Assembly: GCA_030613765.1 (NCBI GenBank)
Contig: JAUWLI010000077.1
Location: forward strand, 1-10,462
DNA from: Phycisphaerae bacterium
GTDB taxonomy: Bacteria > Planctomycetota > Phycisphaerae > Sedimentisphaerales > SG8-4
DNA length: 10,462 bases
Direction: 5' to 3'
Positions 1-7,078 of the stretch are shown here, piece after piece; the first letter of the stretch is position 1, and the number at the start of each line of letters is the position of its first letter. The notes under the pieces are model-generated. The model saw only the letters and a list, made by a program, of their open reading frames with translations, had not been told where the DNA came from and made no database searches. The translations under genes were made by a program, and so were the position numbers.

Positions 1-52
1 TGTTGCACTCTGCATAACCGGCAGTAAGCCATCCCCAAGCTTCACTTGAGGC

Positions 53-70
53 TGCCACTGGTCTGTGGCA
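53..70. other. Stem-loop downstream of the beta-propeller gene
   Basis: TGCCAC (53-58) and GTGGCA (65-70) form a perfect 6-bp stem with a 6-base loop, about 40 bases past the stop of the beta-propeller gene. No T-run follows on either strand, so a classical intrinsic terminator is not supported. It could be an RNA 3'-end structure or chance. The rest of 1-110 holds no gene I can support, only an open minus-strand frame from 90 to the edge. Confidence 0.3.
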
Positions 71-110
71 AATGCACGAAGCGCAATAATTTAACGCAAT
101 TGGTATAAGG

Positions 111-3100
111 TTAGCGCTCAGCGATTAGCTCTATGCCGCAGCTAATCGTCTCGCAATCGCCGGCTGCCGCTGTTAGTGAGACTGTCAGGGCGTCGGAGAT
201 ATTGACTTGCGTGAACTCCTTCATCAAGCCGACATCAGGTGATTGGGTTTCTTTTATGATATCGAAATCTTCGAGAACGGTCTTGCCCTGCAGGCCGACA
301 TCGAACACTCGTTGGCCGGGTTTAATGTCATCAGGCTCGATGAAATGCAGACGCACAGTGTACGGTTTGCCCGCATTGTCACGCCCACGCACGCTATTGC
401 CCTTGCCGGATGCTATTCTTACAGAAACAGATGTAATCCCCTTAGCCCCGGAGGCCTCCACCCACTTAAGATTGCCACCCTGAAGGAGTGCTGAATGCCG
501 CCTGAACCATATCGGCTTCTTCGGCTTTATCTTGACATCCAAGGCCGGCGATTTACCACCAAGACTTGGGTAGTCCAGCCAGAGTGTTCCGTTGCCGGCT
601 TTCCTGTCACCCGGTGCACCGAAATTGATACCGACTCTCTGTATTACGTCTTTGCTCTCTTCGATACTGTTGAAGGTCCAGGTCTCGACCTCCGGCATCT
701 CTACCATCGCAAGAGATGTTTGATTCTGATAACTGCACGTACAGGTTCTTGTGTAGTCAGGGGCGTTGAGGACGCCGTTGGCCACAACGAGATTCGAGGT
801 ACATCCGGACCTGAATCCTCCGAAGTTTCCCGTGCCGCCATCGCCGGCAAGATCAAAGTAGCCGGCGGCAGCCGAACGAAACGTCAGCATATTCTCGCTG
901 GCCGTGGCTGTGTTACAACCGTAATTTCGAGAATACTGCCAGCGGACCTGTTCCCCGGTCAGAGGATGTTTGCGCATTTGCTGCAGACCTGTCAAGAGGC
1001 TGTAAGCACTTTCCTGGGTAATGATTCTATCACCGCCCAATATGCAGGGGCCGTCGTAGTTAATCTTTTTGTCCCAGATGACCTTGCCGCTCTGGCCGTG
1101 ATACGTTGCCATTCTGTTGCCGGGTTCCCAAACCATATCGCGAGACTTCCGGTAGGCCTGCAGGAGTATATCATACTGCGCCGAATACCCTAACCAGCTC
1201 CCGAAGACGTTATCTGAGTTTTCCCATATAGTTTCACCGCTTCCAATTTCCAGGGCCAGCAGCCGATAGCGAGGACCCAGGTCAATGCGGCGATCGCCTG
1301 CAATCTTGCTTATGTACGGAGGGATTCCATCAAGACAAAAGATTTTATCATTCCCGGCAACAATCCCATTATGGATGAACCCGTGGCGGGCATCGATTGT
1401 CCAGAGAACTCGCCCGGTGTGACGATTCATCACCACTAATTGTTTACTGGCGTTCTTATCCAGGAAAGAAAACTGCTTCTTTGCGTCCTTGTCTTTTGGA
1501 TCAAACAATCCTGAATGCCGGACAAAATCCAAGCCGCCAATCAGATAATCTTTGAAGACCCCGATGTACCCCCAATCCTTCGGCGATTCACCATTTCGCA
1601 CCGGCAGAGACAAGGTCCTAATGCTTTCTCCCGTTGCTGCGTTCAGAACATGGCATTGGGCCCCTTCGAGGATGTATACGTGTTCTTTGGTAGCGACAAA
1701 GTTGGTCCCGCGTACGTTCGCCCCGGGTATGTGCCCTTGATTATAACTGAGGTCTCGGAAATCGTGTTTGTAGGAGCTATCGTAATAAACGCCGAAAGTG
1801 TTCACGTTCTTAAGGCTCTTCTTCCACAAGGTCCTGCCTGTGTAGACATCCCGTGCGCTGATGGAACCAATCCCCTGTATGAAGAGTCTTCCTTCCACGA
1901 CTTGCTCCGGGGGGCCGTGGCCGTGCCTTGGAAGAACGTCATTAAAATCTGAATCATCACCAAACCACAGCAGGCCCAGTGGGAGCTTGAGATTATCGGC
2001 TGAAAAAACAGTGTTGGCCACATCGCCATACTGATGGCTGAAGTCCGAAGAGCCCGGCAGAGCACCGGCCCGCTTTAACAATATGGCATCTCCGAGGTTT
2101 TCAATCCTGCAACCTTCAAGTTCAGAGTCAGCCAGTTGTTGATAGAGGCTTAGCTGTTGTTCTTTATTGGCTTGAAGCCATGCCACTCCGCCATAAGGAC
2201 GCAGCGAATCAAACACCTTTTCAGCAAAGACTTTGCCCTTCCTGCCGCCTGCCATCGCGAGGTTTTCAGCTACAATCATATTCGCTATATAAGGCGGCGC
2301 TTGGATCGTAGTAATATCTCCACTCAACACTGAAGCACGTGACCCGTATAAACCAGCCTCATCCAGCTCTCTCCTCAGTGATGCAACTTTATTGGCCTCG
2401 GACTCAACGATAATGATATTCAATTCAGATTGATGCAGGACTTCTTTAAGTAAACTGCCGTCATGGGTTCCAAGCCACAAACAGTATCCACCGCTGGCCG
2501 GGCTTTTCTGAAGTATTCGCCTTGCTTTTCTCTGCCATTTCTTTGCTGCTTCAGGTAACTCACTATTGCTAATCTGGTACCACTTTGGCCAAACTCTTTC
2601 TTCTGCAAAGCAGTAAATGCGTCCCTGTTCGGTGACGACAAACAGCTTTCTGTCAGCGGCCAGCATATTCCATACGTTTTCTCTAATACTATACTGCCAC
2701 GAAATACGCCCCTCTCGGTTTTTGGCGGGTATATCAACTGCAGCAATAATGCCTTCGGTGTTACTACCATACAATCGATTCCCGGCCTTGATATAGATCT
2801 TGTCAAGTGCCGGCTCTGTTTTCATTCTCCATACCTGCCAGCCTTTGACAGGACCCTGTTTTTTTTCTGATTTTGCGTCTTTTGCCACTACCGGCTTGTA
2901 AGCCACCAGGTCGCCATTCTTGTCGAAAGCAATCACGCCTTCTTCTGTCATAACAGACGCCGCAGTTTTTGTAATTCCTCCGCCGTCACGAAGACGGTAC
3001 ATAACTCCGTTATTGAAGAACCAGTCTTTGAAGACTGAGACATCGTATCCGCCCACGTGCTTGCCATAGTGACGTTCGGACAAGTTATAATAAAGGAACC

Positions 3101-3965
3101 GTCCATTTCTTCTGTCGTAACATGCGGGGACTGTTCGGCTGGTTATTAATAGCTTCTCGTCCGTGGCCGCCATATATCCCTGTGGTGCAACGCCCGCAAA
3201 TGCGTCGCTGTTGTGCTGCTGTTGAATGTACATCGAGCCGCTGCCACTGTTCTCCCAAACCACGCTGCCTGTGTCGGCGTCCAGGGAGTAAATGAAAGTC
3301 CCCATAAAAGGCCAGATGCTCGCCGCACAGTAGATTTTTCCATCATACAGGACCGGCGCCCCTCTCGCAGGCCACGCCGATATTAAGCGGCCGTTGCCCA
3401 ATATCCGCCGCTGGGAAGGGCCCAGCCGGAACCGCCAAATCAGCTCGCCTTGCTCTGCTTTGACACAATAAAGATATCCATCGTCACTTACAAAATATAC
3501 CTTGTCCTTCCATGCAACCGGAGCGAAGCGCACAGGCCCGTCGCAGTAGAATCGCCAGTTTTCTTTACCGCTATCGGTGTCGTAAGCTGTGACTTTGTCA
3601 CTGACCATGGAAGGAACAAATATCTGCTTGCCCATTACAACAGGCTCGTAGGAACGGTCGAACTGCAGCTTATATTGTTCCTTACCCCATGCCGGCAAAG
3701 GCATGTCAAGCTCTCTTACCCACTGAAGATGCAGCCTGGCCGGCAACTGGCCGGGCGATGCCGCACTTCGACTTGCATCGTAACGCCACATAGGCCAGTC
3801 AGTGGCGGTAGTTTCTATTACAGAACTAACTTCCGGGTATAATCGGCAGCTAACCAAAAAGATCGCAACAACCAAGCAAACCGCAAGCACTGATATGGCA
3901 ATGACCGAATATCCGGGGAAACTGTGAGCTGTTTGTGATTTGTTGACCTTGCTTGACAAAAACAT
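111..3965 (-). CDS. Exported multidomain beta-propeller protein with methyltransferase-like insert and C-terminal malectin-like domain
   Basis: This is a 1284-residue protein. The N-terminus has a hydrophobic segment (about residues 20-39) ending in L-V-S-C with Cys40, a good lipobox, so it is probably a lipoprotein outside the inner membrane. Residues about 57-460 carry PQQ-type propeller blades (W at the blade end, 'YDTDSGKENWRF', 'YSLDADTGSVVWEN'). Residues about 465-635 look like a class I methyltransferase fold. Blades resume at about 650-1095 ('DVYTGRTLWKK', 'MNRHTGRVLWTID'), ending in a Cys-rich 'RTCTCSYQNQ' stretch. Residues about 1108-1282 match a malectin-like carbohydrate-binding domain ('RVGINFGAPGDRKAGNGTLW', 'YTVRLHF', 'FDVGLQGKTVL'). 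PQQ-type blades do not by themselves imply PQQ binding or dehydrogenase activity. Substrate and function are unknown; envelope or polysaccharide binding is an inference. The ATG at 3965 directly abuts an AAGGA, which is too close; the TTG at 3959 (codon 3) has better spacing and may be the true start. An in-frame stop lies just upstream. Confidence 0.9.
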   Translation of the reverse strand: MFLSSKVNKSQTAHSFPGYSVIAISVLAVCLVVAIFLVSCRLYPEVSSVIETTATDWPMWRYDASRSAASPGQLPARLHLQWVRELDMPLPAWGKEQYKLQFDRSYEPVVMGKQIFVPSMVSDKVTAYDTDSGKENWRFYCDGPVRFAPVAWKDKVYFVSDDGYLYCVKAEQGELIWRFRLGPSQRRILGNGRLISAWPARGAPVLYDGKIYCAASIWPFMGTFIYSLDADTGSVVWENSGSGSMYIQQQHNSDAFAGVAPQGYMAATDEKLLITSRTVPACYDRRNGRFLYYNLSERHYGKHVGGYDVSVFKDWFFNNGVMYRLRDGGGITKTAASVMTEEGVIAFDKNGDLVAYKPVVAKDAKSEKKQGPVKGWQVWRMKTEPALDKIYIKAGNRLYGSNTEGIIAAVDIPAKNREGRISWQYSIRENVWNMLAADRKLFVVTEQGRIYCFAEERVWPKWYQISNSELPEAAKKWQRKARRILQKSPASGGYCLWLGTHDGSLLKEVLHQSELNIIIVESEANKVASLRRELDEAGLYGSRASVLSGDITTIQAPPYIANMIVAENLAMAGGRKGKVFAEKVFDSLRPYGGVAWLQANKEQQLSLYQQLADSELEGCRIENLGDAILLKRAGALPGSSDFSHQYGDVANTVFSADNLKLPLGLLWFGDDSDFNDVLPRHGHGPPEQVVEGRLFIQGIGSISARDVYTGRTLWKKSLKNVNTFGVYYDSSYKHDFRDLSYNQGHIPGANVRGTNFVATKEHVYILEGAQCHVLNAATGESIRTLSLPVRNGESPKDWGYIGVFKDYLIGGLDFVRHSGLFDPKDKDAKKQFSFLDKNASKQLVVMNRHTGRVLWTIDARHGFIHNGIVAGNDKIFCLDGIPPYISKIAGDRRIDLGPRYRLLALEIGSGETIWENSDNVFGSWLGYSAQYDILLQAYRKSRDMVWEPGNRMATYHGQSGKVIWDKKINYDGPCILGGDRIITQESAYSLLTGLQQMRKHPLTGEQVRWQYSRNYGCNTATASENMLTFRSAAAGYFDLAGDGGTGNFGGFRSGCTSNLVVANGVLNAPDYTRTCTCSYQNQTSLAMVEMPEVETWTFNSIEESKDVIQRVGINFGAPGDRKAGNGTLWLDYPSLGGKSPALDVKIKPKKPIWFRRHSALLQGGNLKWVEASGAKGITSVSVRIASGKGNSVRGRDNAGKPYTVRLHFIEPDDIKPGQRVFDVGLQGKTVLEDFDIIKETQSPDVGLMKEFTQVNISDALTVSLTAAAGDCETISCGIELIAER

Positions 3966-4047
3966 TCCTTACTGACATTACCCAATAGCGCCGTAGGCTG
4001 TGTCTGTGTTGTCCGTATTGACCGGCATTTCCAATTTACTATATGCC

Positions 4048-4065
4048 CCCGCCTCCGACCGCGGG
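4048..4065 (-). other. GC-rich stem-loop in the leader of the beta-propeller gene
   Basis: In the predicted 5' leader, CCCGC (4065-4061) pairs with GCGGG (4052-4048) around an 8-base loop in otherwise AT-rich DNA. No U-run follows, so it is not a terminator. It may be an mRNA-stabilising element or chance; no known riboswitch class is recognised. Confidence 0.25.
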
Positions 4066-4092
4066 CTAATCGTTTTCAATAGTCATTACCTT

Positions 4093-4121
4093 ATTATACC
4101 AAATCCCCCATAAAAACACAA
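4093..4121 (-). promoter_or_regulatory. Probable sigma70-type promoter of the beta-propeller gene
   Basis: On the minus strand a perfect TATAAT (4098-4093) is preceded by TGG, giving an extended -10. A TTGTGT -35 (4121-4116, 3 of 6 matches to TTGACA) lies at the ideal 17-base spacing. Transcription would start near 4086 and give a 5' leader of about 120 bases before the start at 3965. A further TTGACA at about 4146-4141 has no matching -10 and is probably not used. The promoter lies downstream of the DsrE-like gene, so the large gene can be expressed on its own. Confidence 0.6.
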
Positions 4122-4180
4122 CCTTTCGTCCCAACTGATAGTGTCAAGTATTATGTGTAAGTTTGATTTTCAATTTCTCA

Positions 4181-4609
4181 TCAAAACGTTATCACCTTAT
4201 AATCACCCTTTAGCATATCCGACAAAGGTTTGCCCATCCCCTTTACTTCAATACCCATCTCTCGCAGCCGGCCCGCAACCCCGTACATATCAGCACAAAC
4301 CACACATGCCTGCACAACCACCCCGTCGTTCATCATCTGTTTGACCGCAGCCTGCAGCTTCTTATCACCGGCCAGGATTCGCGATGAGGGTCCCCATATT
4401 ACCAGCACAACCTCATCGAACCACTTAGCCCTCTTTGCGTTATGCGTATACATAAAGCAGACCTTATGCGCCACCTCCGAGTCTCCGCTGGTCCACACCA
4501 CCGCCACCTTACTCGCACCAGGGGGATTCTGGCCTTTCACAAACATTTGCCCAGCCAAACCAACTACCACAACAATCACTACCAGAACCAAATACCTTTT
4601 CGATTTCAT
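4181..4609 (-). CDS. DsrE-like protein with N-terminal membrane anchor or signal peptide
   Basis: This is a 142-residue protein. Residues 5-20 are strongly hydrophobic after a KSKR start, giving either an uncleaved anchor or a signal peptide with no obvious cleavage site. From about residue 34 it has the DsrE/DsrF-like alpha/beta fold: 'KVAVVWTSGD', 'EVVLVIWGPS', then a CxxC (C102, C105) in 'ACVVCADMYG', followed by 'LREMGIEVKGMGKPL' and a C-terminal 'KVITF'. In the family such Cys residues can act in sulfur relay, and many members are of unknown function. No dsrF, dsrH or tusA-like partner is seen nearby. An upstream in-frame TTG at 4636 is rejected because GAGGTGG sits 5 bases before the ATG at 4609. 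The gene has its own likely promoter and is 250 bases from mrdA, so it is probably not part of the cell-shape operon. Confidence 0.82.
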   Translation of the reverse strand: MKSKRYLVLVVIVVVVGLAGQMFVKGQNPPGASKVAVVWTSGDSEVAHKVCFMYTHNAKRAKWFDEVVLVIWGPSSRILAGDKKLQAAVKQMMNDGVVVQACVVCADMYGVAGRLREMGIEVKGMGKPLSDMLKGDYKVITF

Positions 4610-4614
4610 AATTA

Positions 4615-4621
4615 CCACCTC
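4615..4621 (-). promoter_or_regulatory. Ribosome binding site fixing the start of the DsrE-like gene
   Basis: GAGGTGG on the minus strand lies 5 bases before the ATG at 4609. It decides for the start at MKSKRY over the upstream TTG at 4636, which would place this site inside the coding region. Confidence 0.7.
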
Positions 4622-4651
4622 ACAAAAAAATGCCAAAATTCGATGACCAAA

Positions 4652-4680
4652 ATTACAACACCCAATTCCTTATTTAACAA
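4652..4680 (-). promoter_or_regulatory. Probable promoter of the DsrE-like gene
   Basis: TTGTTA (4680-4675, 4 of 6 matches to the -35 consensus) and TGTAAT (4657-4652, 5 of 6 to the -10) are separated by 17 bases. A TGT just upstream of the -10 adds an extended -10 element. The start site would lie about 35-40 bases before the ATG. This supports separate transcription from mrdA. Confidence 0.45.
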
Positions 4681-4730
4681 CTTTTGCCTTTATATCCTCT
4701 TCTCCTCTCAATTGCCACTCCACACTACCC

Positions 4731-4750
4731 GCCGACAAATAAAAGTCGGC
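4731..4750. repeat. Perfect inverted repeat between mrdA and the DsrE-like gene
   Basis: GCCGAC (4731-4736) and GTCGGC (4745-4750) flank an A-rich 8-base loop on the plus strand. On the transcribed (minus) strand the loop is TTTTATTT. It lies about 110 bases past the mrdA stop and no T-run follows, so it is not a standard intrinsic terminator. On the minus strand, GGTCC-TTC-GGGCC just upstream forms a second stem that shares bases with the first, so the two cannot form together. It may be a degenerate dispersed intergenic repeat or an mRNA 3' structure. Confidence 0.35.
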
Positions 4751-4860
4751 CCGAAGGACCTTCCCTGAGCAAAGCCTGAACTGATCGTCAAGTAAACTGT
4801 CGTAAATTAAATTCATTGGTTGCACGGGTAAGGGAAAGGGCGGCAGAGCAGGGGGGTAGA

Positions 4861-7014
4861 CTATTCTGTTATCGATTGAGGCGGGCCTAAATTTTCTGTG
4901 TCGATGCAGGACTGGATGATGTCAAAGCCTAACGGTGCGGCGTCCTGAGAACCTCGCTGTCCACCTTCTACAAGAACAGCGATTGCGATGCTTCGGCCGG
5001 CATTATCTGTTGCGAAGCCAGCGAACCATGCATTTTCCGGGGCTTGCGTTGAGCCTGTTTTGCCATACACCTTTACTGCCTGGTGGACGAGCGAGCTTTG
5101 TAAAAACTGGGTGTTGGCGGTTCCACTGGGCTCATTAACCACCGCGCTCATACCATCGTGGACTACGGCGATGGTTTGTGGGGAGATATTGAGGTTGGTG
5201 CTCGATTCTCGATTCTCGTTGCTCAATGGTCCGGAATCAAGAAAGAGTCGGGGCGGTTTATAGACTCCGCCCCGTGCGATGGCGGCCATTGCATTTGCTA
5301 CCTGTAATGGTGTAGCTCGGAGATGACTCTGTCCGATTCCAAAAAATCTTCTGTCGCCCTTATAAAGAGCGGGTATCTGGTCGAGGCGTGAAATTGGGGT
5401 CTTTGCAGCAGTGCTTGAAATTGTCCCTGCGACCTGTCTTAGATTTCGATTCTCGATACCCGATGCCCGATTCTCGATACTCGATGCAGGATTCGGGATG
5501 GAGAGTGGTATTTTTTGGGCGTAACCGAATTTGAAAAGCCAAAGCTGGAGTACAGGGGGATCGATTCTTTCGGCAAGCCTGGAAAAATAAATATTGCAAC
5601 TTCCCCTGATGGCATTTCGTGCGTTGTTTTGCCATTTATAGTCGTGTCCACTCTGGAACTGGTTGAAGAGCCAGCAACTTGGTTTTGGCATTTTTTTTGC
5701 GGGGCAGCTGATAATCTCCTCCGGGGTGATTTTGCCGGATTGAAGCCCGGCGATGAGAATGAGCGGCTTTACAACTGAGCCTGGCGGATATAGCTTGTTT
5801 ATCGCCCTGTTTCTGAGCGGTTCATTGGAGTCGGAAGCAAGGTCGCCGTAGTCAAACCTGGCACGGTTCAAGTCAAATGTCGGTGTTGAAACCAGGGCGA
5901 GGATATCTCCGGTATTGACGTCAATCACAACAGCGGCTATAGGTGCCTGACAATTTGGGTTTAGGAGGCAGTCGGCGAGATGGTCTTCTATTTTCTTTTG
6001 AAGCTCGATGTCCAGTGTTGTTGTAACGTCTTTGCCGAACTGTGTTTCTGTTCGACTTACCAACTGGAGGTCTATATCGTAAGCTTCTTCGCCACGTCTG
6101 CCCCGCAGTATAGTTTCACAGATATACTCTACGCCGTCTTCCCGTCCGCAGACTTCATCGCTGATATATCGTGATAATTTATCATTTGCAAAAAGCTGCT
6201 TGTCCCTTTCCTGGTGGGGGCCGACCCAGCCTATTGTTTGTGCGGCGACCGCGCCATAGGGGTATAATCTGCTCTCTTTTGGCAGAATCTCAATGCCTTC
6301 AATATCCATAAACTCCAATTGGGCGTCAAAGACGTCTGCATCGGTTTTTAACTCGAGCAATCTCCAGGGCCTGTTCATTTTGGGGATTTTCTGAATTTTT
6401 TCTATTAGCAAAAGGCGCTGGTCAACATCCGGAAATTTCTTTTCGAAATCCCGAATAGCCACCGAAAGGGGGACGTCACTGACCCTGCCGTATTTGGCGA
6501 TAATTTTCGGGTCAGGATCGTTTCTCCTCCAGGCCAGAAAGGTGCGGAGGTTCCATATTCTGTTGTTTATATAGTTGATTTGCTCCTCAATATCTAATTG
6601 TCCCTGCCCAAAGAATGAACACTTGTAAATTATCCTGCTGAGTTCCTCAAGCTTTGCGTCCATTTCTTTGCGTACCTTGTATAAAGAGGGTTTTTCCTTT
6701 GCGAGCATGGACCTTTTTGCGGCGGTGAGCAGTTTTGCCCTTCGCACACGTTCGTCGAAGAGACAAGTGAGCTTGTAATTTATGTGTAGCTGGAACTGAG
6801 GTTCATTTGTTGCCAAGACTTTGCCCTTGCGATCGAGAATTTGTCCCCTGATTGTCTGAAGCTGTCTGGAAACGCCTTGTTGCAGCTTTAATTCATCGAG
6901 ACCCTCCATGTAGAAGGAATGCTCCAATACCTGTATTTGTACCAGCCGGAGTAAAGAGGGTACTATGAGAATCGTACTTATGAAAACAAAAATTTTGATT
7001 CGCTTATTATACAT
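4861..7014 (-). CDS. mrdA: Penicillin-binding protein 2, elongation-specific peptidoglycan transpeptidase
   Basis: This 717-residue class B PBP cross-links peptidoglycan for lateral wall growth, working with MreBCD and normally RodA. One membrane span lies at about residues 8-27. The N-terminal part shows 'TIRGQILDRKGKVLATNEP' and 'EILPKESRLYPYG'. The transpeptidase half has all three catalytic motifs: SxxK at S413-K416 ('PPGSVVKP'), SxN at S472-N474 ('GSCNIYF') and KTG at 652-654. 'GIGQSHLRATPLQVANAM' (560-577) is also typical of PBP2. It is longer than E. coli PBP2 (633 residues). The stretch between the RGxxxDR and YPYG motifs is roughly 80 residues longer and rich in charged residues (about 97-215), and satellite-derived insertions lie near 509-523 and 598-607. 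The ATG at 7014 has only a weak Shine-Dalgarno, but an in-frame TAG lies two codons upstream. The gene begins 64 bases after mreD and is probably co-transcribed with it. The D,D-transpeptidase call is firm. Confidence 0.95.
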   Translation of the reverse strand: MYNKRIKIFVFISTILIVPSLLRLVQIQVLEHSFYMEGLDELKLQQGVSRQLQTIRGQILDRKGKVLATNEPQFQLHINYKLTCLFDERVRRAKLLTAAKRSMLAKEKPSLYKVRKEMDAKLEELSRIIYKCSFFGQGQLDIEEQINYINNRIWNLRTFLAWRRNDPDPKIIAKYGRVSDVPLSVAIRDFEKKFPDVDQRLLLIEKIQKIPKMNRPWRLLELKTDADVFDAQLEFMDIEGIEILPKESRLYPYGAVAAQTIGWVGPHQERDKQLFANDKLSRYISDEVCGREDGVEYICETILRGRRGEEAYDIDLQLVSRTETQFGKDVTTTLDIELQKKIEDHLADCLLNPNCQAPIAAVVIDVNTGDILALVSTPTFDLNRARFDYGDLASDSNEPLRNRAINKLYPPGSVVKPLILIAGLQSGKITPEEIISCPAKKMPKPSCWLFNQFQSGHDYKWQNNARNAIRGSCNIYFSRLAERIDPPVLQLWLFKFGYAQKIPLSIPNPASSIENRASGIENRNLRQVAGTISSTAAKTPISRLDQIPALYKGDRRFFGIGQSHLRATPLQVANAMAAIARGGVYKPPRLFLDSGPLSNENRESSTNLNISPQTIAVVHDGMSAVVNEPSGTANTQFLQSSLVHQAVKVYGKTGSTQAPENAWFAGFATDNAGRSIAIAVLVEGGQRGSQDAAPLGFDIIQSCIDTENLGPPQSITE
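5201..5224. repeat. Short CTCGATT satellite patch in mrdA
   Basis: CTCGATTCTCGATTCTCG and a degenerate continuation lie inside mrdA, at residues about 598-607 ('SNENRESSTN'). Sequence and coded motif (ENR-ESS) resemble the larger patch at 5447-5487 in the same gene, suggesting a common origin. Confidence 0.5.
5447..5487. repeat. 21-bp tandem satellite inside mrdA
   Basis: Two copies of a 20-base unit (5447-5466 and 5468-5487) repeat with a 21-base period and differ at one base (CGATTCTCGATA-C/T-CCGATGC in outline). A degenerate third piece follows at 5489-5502. The period equals 7 codons, so mrdA stays in frame and codes for two heptads, ASSIENR and ASGIENR (residues 510-523). The patch lies in the loop after 'FGYAQKIPLSI', between the SxN and KTG motifs, a surface position likely to tolerate insertions. 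Confidence 0.75.
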
Positions 7015-7078
7015 GGTCTATCTTATTTTGCATCTCTTGAGAGACAGGCTTTTCTTTCAGATTTTGTGCAACAGGCAT

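Noticed and set aside
495..1193. 232-codon plus-strand ORF
   Set aside because: It lies wholly antisense to the beta-propeller gene, whose protein has clear blade motifs here. The antisense translation has no recognisable domain.
4230..4646. 138-codon plus-strand ORF opposite the DsrE-like gene
   Set aside because: Its Thr/Pro/His-rich translation is the shadow of the minus-strand gene, which has family motifs, a ribosome binding site and a promoter.
5360..5651. Two overlapping minus-strand ORFs of 91 and 70 codons inside mrdA
   Set aside because: They are alternative frames kept open by the satellite. The mrdA frame carries the conserved transpeptidase motifs on both sides.
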